Below are positions 26,482 through 36,039 of a DNA stretch of 41,257 bases, one piece after another. The translations under genes were made by a program, and so were the position numbers. The notes beneath the pieces are model-generated. The model did not search any database, was not told where the DNA came from, and saw nothing but the letters and a program-made list of their open reading frames with translations. The stretch is from Candidatus Pacearchaeota archaeon (GTDB taxonomy: Archaea > Nanobdellota > Nanobdellia > Pacearchaeales > GW2011-AR1): positions 1-41,257 of the forward strand of contig JACPLT010000043.1 in the NCBI GenBank assembly GCA_016186365.1. The letters are read 5' to 3'. Numbering within the stretch: the first letter of the stretch is position 1; every line of letters starts with the position of its first letter.

Positions 26482-26919
26482 AAAAGTCAATTGTCAAAAG
26501 TTGTTGAGTGAGAATTTTAGCGAGAGCTATGTGGCGAAGTCAAGTTTTATTCCTTCTTTTAGCATGTTTATTTGCTTTACTTTTATTAAGGAGAAAAGAG
26601 AGTGATTTGGAGAAGGTTTTAAGATTGTTGAGGAAAGCTGAGAAATTATTAATTAATCATAAGAAAGAAGAAGCAAGGAAAATATACAGAGAGATTAGGG
26701 AGATTTATCCAAGATTAAATAGTGAGGATAAGAAGAGGGTTATTGATAGGGTTATGATTATTTACCATAAGATGAGGTAGGCAAAGATTTATAAATAGTA
26801 GCAACTATGAGGTAGTAGCAAAAGTATAAAAATTCGGAGTTCGTAATAATCATAATTTGCTCAGTCTTCAAGAGTTTAACACCCGTACATTTTAAAAGAT
26901 ATGAGTATGTACTTACTAC

Positions 26920-27450
26920 ATGAACCTAATTGCAGAAGTTGAAGAAAAAGATGTTTTTATAAATGGAAAATTTCGGCTAAAAAAGTATGAAAGATTGAGA
27001 AGAGCTGCAAGAGCTCTATTATTTAATGAAAGCGGAGACATTGCTCTGATTTATATTCCCCTACTGAGTCTTTACAAACTCCCTGGAGGGGAAATAAAGT
27101 CTAAAGAGAAAATTGAGGCATCTCTAAGAAGAAATATCTTAGAGGAAACAGGATATTCCATAAAAAAGATAATTCCTCTTGGCAGGATACTTGAATTTAA
27201 GAATAAGTACCTCCAACTACAAACCTCTTATTATTTTATTTGTCATAGCTCAGGTATATCTGAGGCAATCAGCAGAAAAAATGAGAATGGACAAACCGAG
27301 TTTTCTTTGATATGGATGAACTTAGATACTGCTATTGAAACAATGAACAAAAGTCTGCCTGTAGAGTATACTCCCCAATTTATAAGAAAAAGAGATATTG
27401 CTGCTTTGACAGAAGCTAAAATTCTGTTAAGTAAGTTAAATTGTTTTTAA
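26920..27450 (+). CDS. Nudix hydrolase
   Basis: LPGGEIKSKEKIEASLRRNILEETGY. Confidence 0.85.
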   Translation: MNLIAEVEEKDVFINGKFRLKKYERLRRAARALLFNESGDIALIYIPLLSLYKLPGGEIKSKEKIEASLRRNILEETGYSIKKIIPLGRILEFKNKYLQLQTSYYFICHSSGISEAISRKNENGQTEFSLIWMNLDTAIETMNKSLPVEYTPQFIRKRDIAALTEAKILLSKLNCF

Positions 27451-28071
27451 GTAGGACTCTGCTTTTTTTAATTCAGATTTGTAAATATGAAAAGAATCTA
27501 TGAAATGAAAATAGTTTCCTACTTTCATGCCTAATCTTCTGGCAGCCTCTGAATGAATCATATGGTTAATATGAAGATTGATAAGAAAAATTAGATAAGC
27601 GTTATTGGCTCGCATATGACAATGCATATTCAATTTTCCATTAATTATCCTAAAGAAGAGACATGTCATACATGGAGGAATCAGGTTGTTTTTTGGTTTG
27701 GGTTTATCTATTAGATAGATTACTGCCTTTTTCGTACTGGAGTCTACTTTAATCAGATTAATAACTTTGTCCAATTTACCAGAAGAGAAAATTGTTTCAT
27801 AATAATATTCACATTCTTCAGTTGCTTTTTTATTTTTGTAATCTCCATAAAGTTCATAGCTTATTTTGGGAATTATTCCTTTCTTGCTTAATATGATAAC
27901 AGGAGTTATGTTTGCCCAACATATTTCTAATGCTGCTCTTGACTCCATAGCAATTTTTTTGTCATTATTTACAATAAACTTTTTTCTGATTAATTTTTTT
28001 AGAGTAGCGTTATATGTTTCTAATTCCGAGGAGTATCTTCCATGTATTATTTCTGGAGGTTTGTTTACCAT
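27436..28071 (-). CDS. Thymidylate synthase / pyrimidine hydroxymethylase family protein
   Basis: NLIPPCMTCLFFRIINGKLNMHCHMRANNAYLIFLINLHINHMIHSEAARRLGMKVGNYFHFIDSFHIY: catalytic PC, Arg and HIY positions retained. Confidence 0.7.
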   Translation of the reverse strand: MVNKPPEIIHGRYSSELETYNATLKKLIRKKFIVNNDKKIAMESRAALEICWANITPVIILSKKGIIPKISYELYGDYKNKKATEECEYYYETIFSSGKLDKVINLIKVDSSTKKAVIYLIDKPKPKNNLIPPCMTCLFFRIINGKLNMHCHMRANNAYLIFLINLHINHMIHSEAARRLGMKVGNYFHFIDSFHIYKSELKKAESYLKTI

Positions 28072-28160
28072 AGATAGAAATAGTATTGTTTGTTTTTAAT
28101 ATTTATGCTTTTGAAATTTTAGAACAATATCTTTTTAAGTATGGTCGTACTAGATGTTTT

Positions 28161-29840
28161 ATGAAAATACTGGGAATTAATGCATCTCCTTGGTTAGATG
28201 TTGGTCATGATGCCTCTGTTGCATTAGTTATTGATGGAGAGTTAAAATTTGCTATAGAAGAAGAAAGATTAACTCGGAAGAAAAGGGCATATGATCTTCT
28301 GCCGTTACTTAGTATTAAAGCCTGTTTGGATAGTCAAAGTCTTGAATTAGATGATATTGACTATGTTGTATTTAGTTGGGATTGGGTAAAAGTTGGACCA
28401 AGCAAGTATGCAGCTTATAGTGTTAAAACAGAAGAGATACTAAGTAAATTCTTTCCTAAAAAGTACTTTGACTATAAAAAGATTCCACAAATACGTTATG
28501 TAGAGCATCATCTGGCTCATGCGGCGAGCACATTTAGGTGTTCTGGTTTTGAAAAAGCGGCAATTTTGGTTGTGGATGGTCAAGGAGAATATTGTTCTTC
28601 TTCTATTTGGGTAGGTGATGGGAATAAAATAAAAAAAATATGGAGCAATAGCATAGAGGAGTCTATAGGCTATTTTTATAGTTCAATAGAAAGATATATA
28701 GGCATGAGAAATGGTGACGAGGGCAAACTTATGGGTTTGGCACCTTATGGAGAACCCAACGAAGAGATTATTAAAAAGTTGGAATCTATAAAATTTGCAT
28801 TAAATGAGGAAGAATTAAAAAATAGATCGGGTCAGCAAAAGGCAGTAGTCACTTTATTGCTTAAGAATTTTGATGAATTATTTGGTTCGAAGGATAACAC
28901 CAATACTTTGTTTAATAAAATGACTGGACAATTTTCTAAGATAGTTAACTTTTCAGAATATCAAAAGAGTATAGCTTCCTCTGCACAAAAAATAATTGAA
29001 AAAAGGATTCTGGAATTAGTTGAAAAAGCGGTTCAACTAACCGGATGTGATCGTTTATGTTTAAGCGGGGGGGTTGCTTTAAATTGTATAGCTAATCAAA
29101 GAATTTTAGAATCTGGCAGGGTAAAAGAGATCTATGTTCAGCCAGCATCAAATGACGCGGGATCTTCGATAGGTGCGGCGTTAGAATTTTGTGCGGAAAA
29201 GGGAGGTAAAAATAAGTTTAGACTGGATAATGTCTATCTGGGTCCAGAATTTACAAATGAAGAAATAGAGAATGAGCTTAGGAAGTTTAAAATAGTATAC
29301 ACTAAAGAGAAAGATATCTGCTTGAAATGTGCAAGACTAGTGAGTGAAGGTAAAATAATTGGGTGGTTTCAAGGCAAAATGGAGTTTGGTCCACGAGCGC
29401 TAGGCAATAGATCTGTAATTTCAGATCCTACAAAGAAAGATATGTGGGCAAAAGTGAATAAGGTAAAAGAAAGAGAATTATGGAGACCTTTTGCACCGAG
29501 TATTCTAAATGAAAAGAAGAAAGAGTTCTTTGAGCTAAATGATTCTTTTGATTTTATGATTGTAGGTTCAAACGTTGTAAATTCTAAAATAGGAGTTATT
29601 CCTGCTGTAGTTCATGTTGATGGGACTGCAAGACCTCATGCGGTGAAAGAAGAAGTAAATTCTAGATTTTATAATTTAATTAAAAATTTTGAAAAAATAA
29701 CAGGTGTTCCAGTAGTTATGAATACTTCATTTAATGGCAAAGGTGAACCTATTGTTTGCACACCAAGAGACGCAATAAAAGCATTTTATAGTAGTGGTCT
29801 AGATTACTTGGCATTGGGAGATTTTCTAATAAAAAAATAA
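28161..29840 (+). CDS. NodU/CmcH-type carbamoyltransferase
   Basis: MKILGINASPWLDVGHDASVALVIDGELKFAIEEERLTRKKR; HHLAHAASTF; LSGGVALNCIANQRI; FGPRALGNRSVISDP; MNTSFNGKGEPIVCTPRDA. Start moved to internal ATG. Confidence 0.92.
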   Translation: MKILGINASPWLDVGHDASVALVIDGELKFAIEEERLTRKKRAYDLLPLLSIKACLDSQSLELDDIDYVVFSWDWVKVGPSKYAAYSVKTEEILSKFFPKKYFDYKKIPQIRYVEHHLAHAASTFRCSGFEKAAILVVDGQGEYCSSSIWVGDGNKIKKIWSNSIEESIGYFYSSIERYIGMRNGDEGKLMGLAPYGEPNEEIIKKLESIKFALNEEELKNRSGQQKAVVTLLLKNFDELFGSKDNTNTLFNKMTGQFSKIVNFSEYQKSIASSAQKIIEKRILELVEKAVQLTGCDRLCLSGGVALNCIANQRILESGRVKEIYVQPASNDAGSSIGAALEFCAEKGGKNKFRLDNVYLGPEFTNEEIENELRKFKIVYTKEKDICLKCARLVSEGKIIGWFQGKMEFGPRALGNRSVISDPTKKDMWAKVNKVKERELWRPFAPSILNEKKKEFFELNDSFDFMIVGSNVVNSKIGVIPAVVHVDGTARPHAVKEEVNSRFYNLIKNFEKITGVPVVMNTSFNGKGEPIVCTPRDAIKAFYSSGLDYLALGDFLIKK

Positions 29841-30251
29841 TTAGAGACTATAAGCTAATTTTAGTCTTTCAAGAGTATGTGGGGTGAGTTTCATTTCTTC
29901 GGCTTGTTTTAAAGTAAACCACCCAATTTCTTCGGTTTCGTCAAGTGGTTTTGGTTCTCCTTTGTCTATCTCTGACACAAAACATATGTTTAATTTTCCA
30001 CTTTCATTCAAATGGCTCTCAATGTACCTCAAATTTTTAATGTCTATTCCCACTTCTTCATGAACTTCTCTCCTTATCTCGCTTTCAAGTATATCTGGTA
30101 TATTTCCTCTAGACTCTACTTTTCCTCCAGGTATACCCCAATATCCTGGGAGGACATCCTCAGTCATACTTCTTTTTGCAAGTAAAACCATCTTGTCTGA
30201 GTTAAATATGACTGCTACAATCACTATTTTAAATAAGTATTTTTCTTCCAT
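29841..30251 (-). CDS. Nudix hydrolase
   Basis: GIPGGKVESRGNIPDILESEIRREVHEEVGI. Confidence 0.9.
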   Translation of the reverse strand: MEEKYLFKIVIVAVIFNSDKMVLLAKRSMTEDVLPGYWGIPGGKVESRGNIPDILESEIRREVHEEVGIDIKNLRYIESHLNESGKLNICFVSEIDKGEPKPLDETEEIGWFTLKQAEEMKLTPHTLERLKLAYSL

Positions 30252-30281
30252 AACTAAGAGACCACAATATGTTTTATAAAT

Positions 30282-31016
30282 TTATGCAATCAATCTGCTG
30301 TTAGAACTTATTTGGACAACTGATAACAGGGGATCGAATGAATCTTTTATAATTAGCGATTCTGTTTCATAAACTAATTTGTTTGCTAAATCAAAAAGTT
30401 TCTCAGGGATACTTATCTTAAAAAATTCTTTTTTGGGCCACCAATCTTTTTTAGGAAGTCTAAATCTATCCAGGGCATCTGCACATTTTAATATGTTTAT
30501 CATGCTACCAAATTTTAAAAGTATATCTGTAGATATAGAGTCATATTCTACTTCGTGATATTTTACAGAAATGGCTATCTCTTCTACGTCTTCTTTTTTT
30601 ATATCGCAAAAGATATTTTTATTTTCTAAAAACCACTTAGATGCTCTTTCTCCATGGTTTGGATCATAGTTATCTGATACTCTTGCAATATCATGAATTG
30701 AAGCGGCAATTAAATACTTTTTATAGTCGCTAATATTATTTAAGATGCAAAGAAGGTATGTAAATAGAATTACTCTTAATGCATGAGATTTGCCATGGAT
30801 GCTTAACAGTCTAGAGCGAGTATTAAACCAATCAGAATGAGGGGCAAGCTTTATAAAAATATTTTTGTTTAGAGGTTTAAATGTTTTTTTTATTTCAAAT
30901 ATACTAACTTCATCAAATTTCTGATTTTCTTTAAACCAATCAATTGTGGAAACATCTAATACCTGGAGTTCATCAAAAATATGATTTTTTATTCTTAAAT
31001 AAAGGGGGGCTTTCAT
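30282..31016 (-). CDS. HD-domain phosphohydrolase-like protein
   Basis: SIHGKSHALRVILFTYLL...LIAASIHDIARVSDNYDPNHGERASKWF. Confidence 0.75.
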   Translation of the reverse strand: MKAPLYLRIKNHIFDELQVLDVSTIDWFKENQKFDEVSIFEIKKTFKPLNKNIFIKLAPHSDWFNTRSRLLSIHGKSHALRVILFTYLLCILNNISDYKKYLIAASIHDIARVSDNYDPNHGERASKWFLENKNIFCDIKKEDVEEIAISVKYHEVEYDSISTDILLKFGSMINILKCADALDRFRLPKKDWWPKKEFFKISIPEKLFDLANKLVYETESLIIKDSFDPLLSVVQISSNSRLIA

Positions 31017-32317
31017 CTTATAGTTGTTTTTGATTTATCTATAATCTCTGGTTCTAATTTTATCTTTAGTTCTTTTAATATCTTTAGTTTTTTTGTATTG
31101 GAATTAAATTCTGCTTCAAAAACCTGGTAATTAGCTCCTAAATCTTCTAAACAAGGATTTATGCCTATTTCTCCTTTAGGCAGAATTGAATATATTGGGC
31201 AAATAATATTTTCTTTTTTCCAAAAATCATAGATTATTTTTGCTCTTTCTCTTTCAAATAGATTCTTATCATAAAATTCTCTATAGAGGATTTGACCTAT
31301 TAAAGATGGATGATTTGTTATTAATTCATCAAAGTCTTTGTAGTTATCTCTTATTAGCGATAAGGATATCTTTTTTAGATAAAATCCTATTCTCCATTTT
31401 ATAAAATTAATAAATTGTTCTTGATTGAACTGCTTGAAGATATCAGAGCTATGCAAATATTGCGATATCTTATTTAATGATATAAAAAAGTCAATCATAT
31501 TAAACTTTTTGAGCATTGAAGGACACAAATCTGAAATAAATTTTTTATGGGGTAGGTTATAAAGCTCTCCCTTAAAGGAGTAGTCATATGCCTTTTTATT
31601 GTCTTGAAATAGCAAGATGTATTCTGCTAGAACTTCATATGATATAAATCTCAACGAAGGTATTTTTGCAAAAAGATTATCATAAACCTGCTCAAATTCT
31701 CCATAAGATAATTTGTCTAATTTATAACCTACAAATGTATTAATTAGTTCTTTATTATTCATAATCTGATTGAATACTCTTTTTTCAAGTTCTTTGATGA
31801 AAGAGACGTCTATTTGCGGTTTCAAATTTTTCCAGGTCTGACATTCTATCTCTCCAAAATTAGTATAATCGACTCCCCAATTTTTCACATTGGTAGTATT
31901 TTCTTTATCGGGTGTAATTTCTATACAGATTGCACTAATCTTTTTTTTAGTATTTTTTGGAAGCTGAAAGAAAAAATATTGTTCAAAAATGTTATGCACT
32001 GTATTATCCTGGTGTACTGGGGAACAATACACTGCCGCACCCAATCCCCCTCCACTCGCGAATACTTTACCGGTCTTTAAAATTTCATTAAAAGAGGGGG
32101 TTAAATGAACCAACATTATTCTTTTAAAATCTAGATTGTATGTGTTAGAAATTAGTACTCTGCCATTTGGAGCATTTTTTACAAAAAAGTTGAACCATGC
32201 TAAGTCTAACTCTTTAATAAATTCTTTTTGGGAGAGGTTTAACATACTTTCATTATGAGCATATAAGTCTGTCTTACTTTTTTCTTCAGTATAATTAAAC
32301 CATTTTATGTTGCTCAT
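31013..32317 (-). CDS. Uncharacterised protein (possible ADP-ribosyltransferase-like N-terminal region)
   Basis: 434-aa ORF with 4-nt overlap to the HD gene; IMLVHLTPSFNEILKTGKVFASGGGLGAAVYCSPVH loosely resembles ART folds. Confidence 0.5.
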   Translation of the reverse strand: MSNIKWFNYTEEKSKTDLYAHNESMLNLSQKEFIKELDLAWFNFFVKNAPNGRVLISNTYNLDFKRIMLVHLTPSFNEILKTGKVFASGGGLGAAVYCSPVHQDNTVHNIFEQYFFFQLPKNTKKKISAICIEITPDKENTTNVKNWGVDYTNFGEIECQTWKNLKPQIDVSFIKELEKRVFNQIMNNKELINTFVGYKLDKLSYGEFEQVYDNLFAKIPSLRFISYEVLAEYILLFQDNKKAYDYSFKGELYNLPHKKFISDLCPSMLKKFNMIDFFISLNKISQYLHSSDIFKQFNQEQFINFIKWRIGFYLKKISLSLIRDNYKDFDELITNHPSLIGQILYREFYDKNLFERERAKIIYDFWKKENIICPIYSILPKGEIGINPCLEDLGANYQVFEAEFNSNTKKLKILKELKIKLEPEIIDKSKTTIR

Positions 32318-32318
32318 T

Positions 32319-33023
32319 TCAAATCTTAAGATATTTTTTTATTAGTTCGTTTATTTTTTCAGGAGATAATTCGCCATCAATAACCTGAATATTAAATCTG
32401 GAGTCTCCGATAATCTCACTAACCACCCGTTCATATAATTCGTAATATCGGGATAAATTATTTCTTCTAAACTCCTTTTTGTCTGGCTGGTCCATTGCGG
32501 GGTTGCATCTGTCGATTAATGTCTTTTTTGAAACATTAAATATAAATGTAATCTGAGGTATGACTGACTGAATTTTCTTTTTATTCTTAGGATTTACAGA
32601 AGTTAATGCTTCATCTAAACTTATATGGGGCATGATCTGTCGCATTGAAAATAATCTGGAGATAAAAGTTCTATCCATTAATAAGAAGGCACAATCTGAA
32701 TTGGATTGTTTGGCAATTTGAGGTAATCTTCTATTTGCATGATATGTTGCTTCTCTAGAAAGTCTTTGATAAAGTAAATTTCGTCTTTGAATTTGATCTT
32801 CTAACGATTCTTCTTTTTGAAAAAAGTATGAGTAGTTATTTTGCCACCAAGAAGATCTGGGATCATAGGATTCATTTCCTAATCCTCTTCTTGTACCATC
32901 TCCTCGTATTACTTCAAAGGGCAGACTATTAGCATAAAGATAATCGCTTAAAAGAGCTATTTGAGTCCCTTTTCCAGACCTATGTAGTCCTTCAAAACCA
33001 ACTACTTTTATCTTACTGCTCAT
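32319..33023 (-). CDS. Thymidylate kinase-like P-loop (d)NMP kinase
   Basis: MSSKIKVVGFEGLHRSGKGTQIALLSDYL; LLMDRTFISRLFSMR. Start moved to internal ATG. Confidence 0.75.
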   Translation of the reverse strand: MSSKIKVVGFEGLHRSGKGTQIALLSDYLYANSLPFEVIRGDGTRRGLGNESYDPRSSWWQNNYSYFFQKEESLEDQIQRRNLLYQRLSREATYHANRRLPQIAKQSNSDCAFLLMDRTFISRLFSMRQIMPHISLDEALTSVNPKNKKKIQSVIPQITFIFNVSKKTLIDRCNPAMDQPDKKEFRRNNLSRYYELYERVVSEIIGDSRFNIQVIDGELSPEKINELIKKYLKI

Positions 33024-34458
33024 AAGGAGTCTCAACAATTGGAGAAAGGTCATTTACTTTTGATGCTGCGGATTTATAGATTGCAGAAATTAATCTCACA
33101 CTATTTCTATGCAAGGTAAAATCAGAAATATATCCTTTTTTTCTGCTTCCTTCAAGGTAATTAAGGAATTCTAATACTGCTTCTCTCCTTGCATCTTCTT
33201 GATGTCCTCTTGAGAGTTTAGGCATAAGATTATTTTGCAGTTGTCTTATAGATATCTTTTCATAATTTTTCCATTCCTTATTAAATTTATCATTTCTGAA
33301 AATATGAATGTCAAAATGATATTCTCCTCCAGTGTCATAATTTGGTTCTGAACCCAATTTAATTTCTGAAGACTGAAGAGAGTCTATATGTATACACTGA
33401 AAAGGTCCCTGTTGTATAATATAACTCTCATGTCTAATTCTGCCATTACCTTTATACAGATTTTTGTTGGGTATTAAATTCCCTCTCTGGGAAAAACTAT
33501 TATGTATTAAATTTAAGCTGCAAAGAGTGATTGTCTTTTCTCCCTTCCTGAACCTCATATTGATAAATGCGTCAATTTCTCCAAAGTTTTTCATTTTAGA
33601 GATTAGTTCTTCTTGATCGTACTTATTATACTTGTCAAAATCTTTAAATAGGCGGTAGTAGTCTTTTAATTCAATTTGAGAGATATAATCCGTGGGCTTC
33701 AAAAAATTAGAAAACACTTCTACGTTATCTATTTTCTTATCTTCGCTTTTAGTTGCATCAAAGAAGAAGTTGAGTATATCAACAAAATGATATCCTGAAT
33801 GCGAGCACTTGCCAAATCCATGATTAAATGAATGGTAGTCAATATCGATAATTTCATTAGGCAATCTCCACTGACCGTCTGAATGGCTAATTTGTATGGA
33901 TGTAATTGGACAATTTGTTTTATCGAATATCTCTTTTATTAATTTTCTTACTCTTTGAAAACCTTTATGAAATCTTCTTTGTGATACTATTGAAAAGAGA
34001 ATTTTATCTTTTTTACATTTATACAGACTATAAAGATCCTCGTAATCCTTATTTAATTCTTCTGCTTTATCAATGTTATTACACATGTCCTTATGTGCAC
34101 TTATTGGTTTGTCCATTAAAACAGAGATATCATTTTTTAGAGCCCACTTCGCATACTGTCTGTGATATAGTGGGTCGGAAGATATTATTATTCCTTTAGG
34201 TCTATAAATCTTAATTAGGGAATCTAATTTTGAGTATGCCGTTTCAGGAAGATCTTTTAATTCTTCTGAAAATTGTTTAAGAAATACAATTTTTACTGGT
34301 TTAAATTCTTCACTAGAAAAGAATTCTTCGATACTTTCTTTTTTGTTTATAATGTCTATAATGATAAAATTATATCTTGATTTTTCAGACTTTAAAATTG
34401 GATAATATATTCTACGTGCGTGATAACCAAATCCCACTAAGAGTATGGTTTGTGTCAT
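33013..34458 (-). CDS. Gfo/Idh/MocA-type oxidoreductase-like protein
   Basis: TILLVGFGYHARRIYYPIL...PKGIIISSDPLYHRQYAKWALKNDISVLMDKPISA; SHSGYHFVDILNFF. Confidence 0.75.
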   Translation of the reverse strand: MTQTILLVGFGYHARRIYYPILKSEKSRYNFIIIDIINKKESIEEFFSSEEFKPVKIVFLKQFSEELKDLPETAYSKLDSLIKIYRPKGIIISSDPLYHRQYAKWALKNDISVLMDKPISAHKDMCNNIDKAEELNKDYEDLYSLYKCKKDKILFSIVSQRRFHKGFQRVRKLIKEIFDKTNCPITSIQISHSDGQWRLPNEIIDIDYHSFNHGFGKCSHSGYHFVDILNFFFDATKSEDKKIDNVEVFSNFLKPTDYISQIELKDYYRLFKDFDKYNKYDQEELISKMKNFGEIDAFINMRFRKGEKTITLCSLNLIHNSFSQRGNLIPNKNLYKGNGRIRHESYIIQQGPFQCIHIDSLQSSEIKLGSEPNYDTGGEYHFDIHIFRNDKFNKEWKNYEKISIRQLQNNLMPKLSRGHQEDARREAVLEFLNYLEGSRKKGYISDFTLHRNSVRLISAIYKSAASKVNDLSPIVETPYEQ

Positions 34459-34552
34459 ATTAATACCATAAAATCTAGGATTTTAAAGTTATGGGTTTAT
34501 TACTATAAAGTAGTTTTTGTATGCCTTAGTAAGAAACATAAGTTTCGTTTTA

Positions 34553-34642
34553 GATAATAAGGATAAGAAGAGGGTTATTGACAGAATTATGATTATTTAT
34601 CATAAGATGAGATAGGCGGAAGATTTTTATAGAAATAGTTAA
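34553..34642 (+). repeat. Remnant of the giant gene's 3' tail plus downstream promoter (copy 3)
   Basis: aaggataagaagagggttattgacagaattatgattatttatcataagatgagataggcggaagattttta vs 23865-23953 and 26717-26810. Confidence 0.85.
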
Positions 34643-34666
34643 ATATCCTATAGGCATTCTTTATTT

Positions 34667-35281
34667 ATGAAAATGCAGTTTATCATCTTTATAGCGATCC
34701 TTTTATTGATATTTCTAAATTTTAATGTAACTTATGCTTCATCAGCTATGCCAGATTTAGCTATCAATAATGAAACTATGGAGTGTGCTTTATTTTATCA
34801 AGGAGATGATGGATGTGCTAGTATTGATATCCTTCCAGGATGGGAATCAATTAGAATCTCTATAGAATCTTATTCAGATTTTGGTCTCGGTCCTGAATTG
34901 TGCCCTAGTGGCTACAAGTTTTTGGGGGAATTTGATCCAATTCATGGGAAAGATAAAACTCCTTTTTGTTGTACTTGCTGTCATGATGGTTCTTGGGGGG
35001 ATTGCAATGATACTATTGTTAATCTTAAAGAAAAAAAGTGTGCCTTTTTAGATAATGCGACTAATTGCGATCAACTTCCGGATAATTGGGGGTATTATAA
35101 TGTTCAAGATAATATTCGAGGATGTCCTTCTGAGGATTATGAATGGATAAACGAGACAATTAAATGCAATAAAACTAACAATCCTATACAAGTTATTTAT
35201 TTTTTGAGTTTTATTTTCATAATCCTTGTTTTAATTCTTATAATATTTTTGTTATCTAGATTTTTTAACCGAAGATTATAA
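34667..35281 (+). CDS. Secreted Cys-rich protein with C-terminal TM anchor
   Basis: Signal peptide-like N-terminus, CCTCCHDGSWGDC, C-terminal hydrophobic helix. Confidence 0.65.
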   Translation: MKMQFIIFIAILLLIFLNFNVTYASSAMPDLAINNETMECALFYQGDDGCASIDILPGWESIRISIESYSDFGLGPELCPSGYKFLGEFDPIHGKDKTPFCCTCCHDGSWGDCNDTIVNLKEKKCAFLDNATNCDQLPDNWGYYNVQDNIRGCPSEDYEWINETIKCNKTNNPIQVIYFLSFIFIILVLILIIFLLSRFFNRRL

Positions 35282-35360
35282 CAAAAATATATTAATAGTG
35301 GATAAAAATATCCCTTTTCTATATAGAAAAGTTTATAAACAAACATTTATTCTAGTATTT

Positions 35361-36029
35361 ATGTATGAACTTGAACTGATAAAACTGAAGAATACTCCTT
35401 TATTTAGCTTGTCTGATGTCTCGCAAATTGTATCTGGAAAAGAATATGCCAAGAAATTAGTTAAAAGACTTGTTATGAATAAAAGAATATTAAAAATAAA
35501 GAGGAATGCTTATACTTTTTATGAGGATCCTTTTCTTATCAGCACTTTTTTGGTTAAGCCGAGCTATATTTCTGGAGTTTCTGCTTTGTATTATCATAAG
35601 CTAATAACCCAGATTCCAAGAGATATTTTTTGTTTTACCGTTAAACAGGAAAAAAAATTTCATTTTTTTGAAGACATTTATTTTAGACATTCCAATTTTT
35701 TTTGGGGGTTTGAAATGCAGAAATATGAAAGCTTTACTATTCCGATAGCAACTCCTGAAAAAGCAATTATAGATTCTATAGGAATTACACCTCTTTCTAT
35801 AATTGAAGAGGCATTTGAAAAAATTGATATAGAAAAAATGATTCAGTATTTAAAAAAAATTAAAAAAAGCAGCATTATAAAAAGAGCAGGATACCTGTTA
35901 GAAAAAAAAGGATATAATGTTTATAGCAAATTAAATAAATACATAAATAACAAGTATATTGTGCTTGATCCCCTAGCTAAAAAAACTGGGAAAAGAGACA
36001 AAAACTGGAGAATTATAATAAATGTTTAA
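35361..36029 (+). CDS. AbiEi-like antitoxin / transcriptional regulator
   Basis: MYELELIKLKNTPLFSLSDVSQIVSGKEYAKKLVKRLV (wHTH) ... ISGVSALYYHKLITQIPRDIFCFT ... IPIATPEKAIIDSI; TATA box tttataaac ~30 nt upstream. Confidence 0.8.
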   Translation: MYELELIKLKNTPLFSLSDVSQIVSGKEYAKKLVKRLVMNKRILKIKRNAYTFYEDPFLISTFLVKPSYISGVSALYYHKLITQIPRDIFCFTVKQEKKFHFFEDIYFRHSNFFWGFEMQKYESFTIPIATPEKAIIDSIGITPLSIIEEAFEKIDIEKMIQYLKKIKKSSIIKRAGYLLEKKGYNVYSKLNKYINNKYIVLDPLAKKTGKRDKNWRIIINV

Positions 36030-36039
36030 ATAGAATAAT

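Larger units (their letters stand above)
25039..26544 (+). mobile_element. Complete IS element, IS1634-like (IS4 superfamily)
   Basis: 13-bp perfect TIR CTTGACTTCGCCA (25039-25051) / TGGCGAAGTCAAG (26532-26544); 6-bp TSD TTTTAT (25033-25038 and 26545-26550); insertion site matches parent sequence ctcTTTTATtccttc. Confidence 0.92.
24527..26780 (+). pseudogene. 5'-truncated copy of the 3' end of the giant surface-protein gene, interrupted by a 93-nt intron-like element and an IS
   Basis: SQQERVCDDVNLCENSKIEKQECRTYLPVSARTAEWCNESYTELYKTDTGILISRVKTSELDLN ... FSGYCNYCYDRIQDFDEAGIDCGG ... LLRRKESDLEKVLRLLRKAEKLL matches residues near the C-terminus of the 12850-23925 product. Confidence 0.9.

Noticed and set aside
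26508-26780. 90-aa ORF as an independent gene
   Set aside because: Starts inside the IS right end and continues into the duplicated giant-gene tail.
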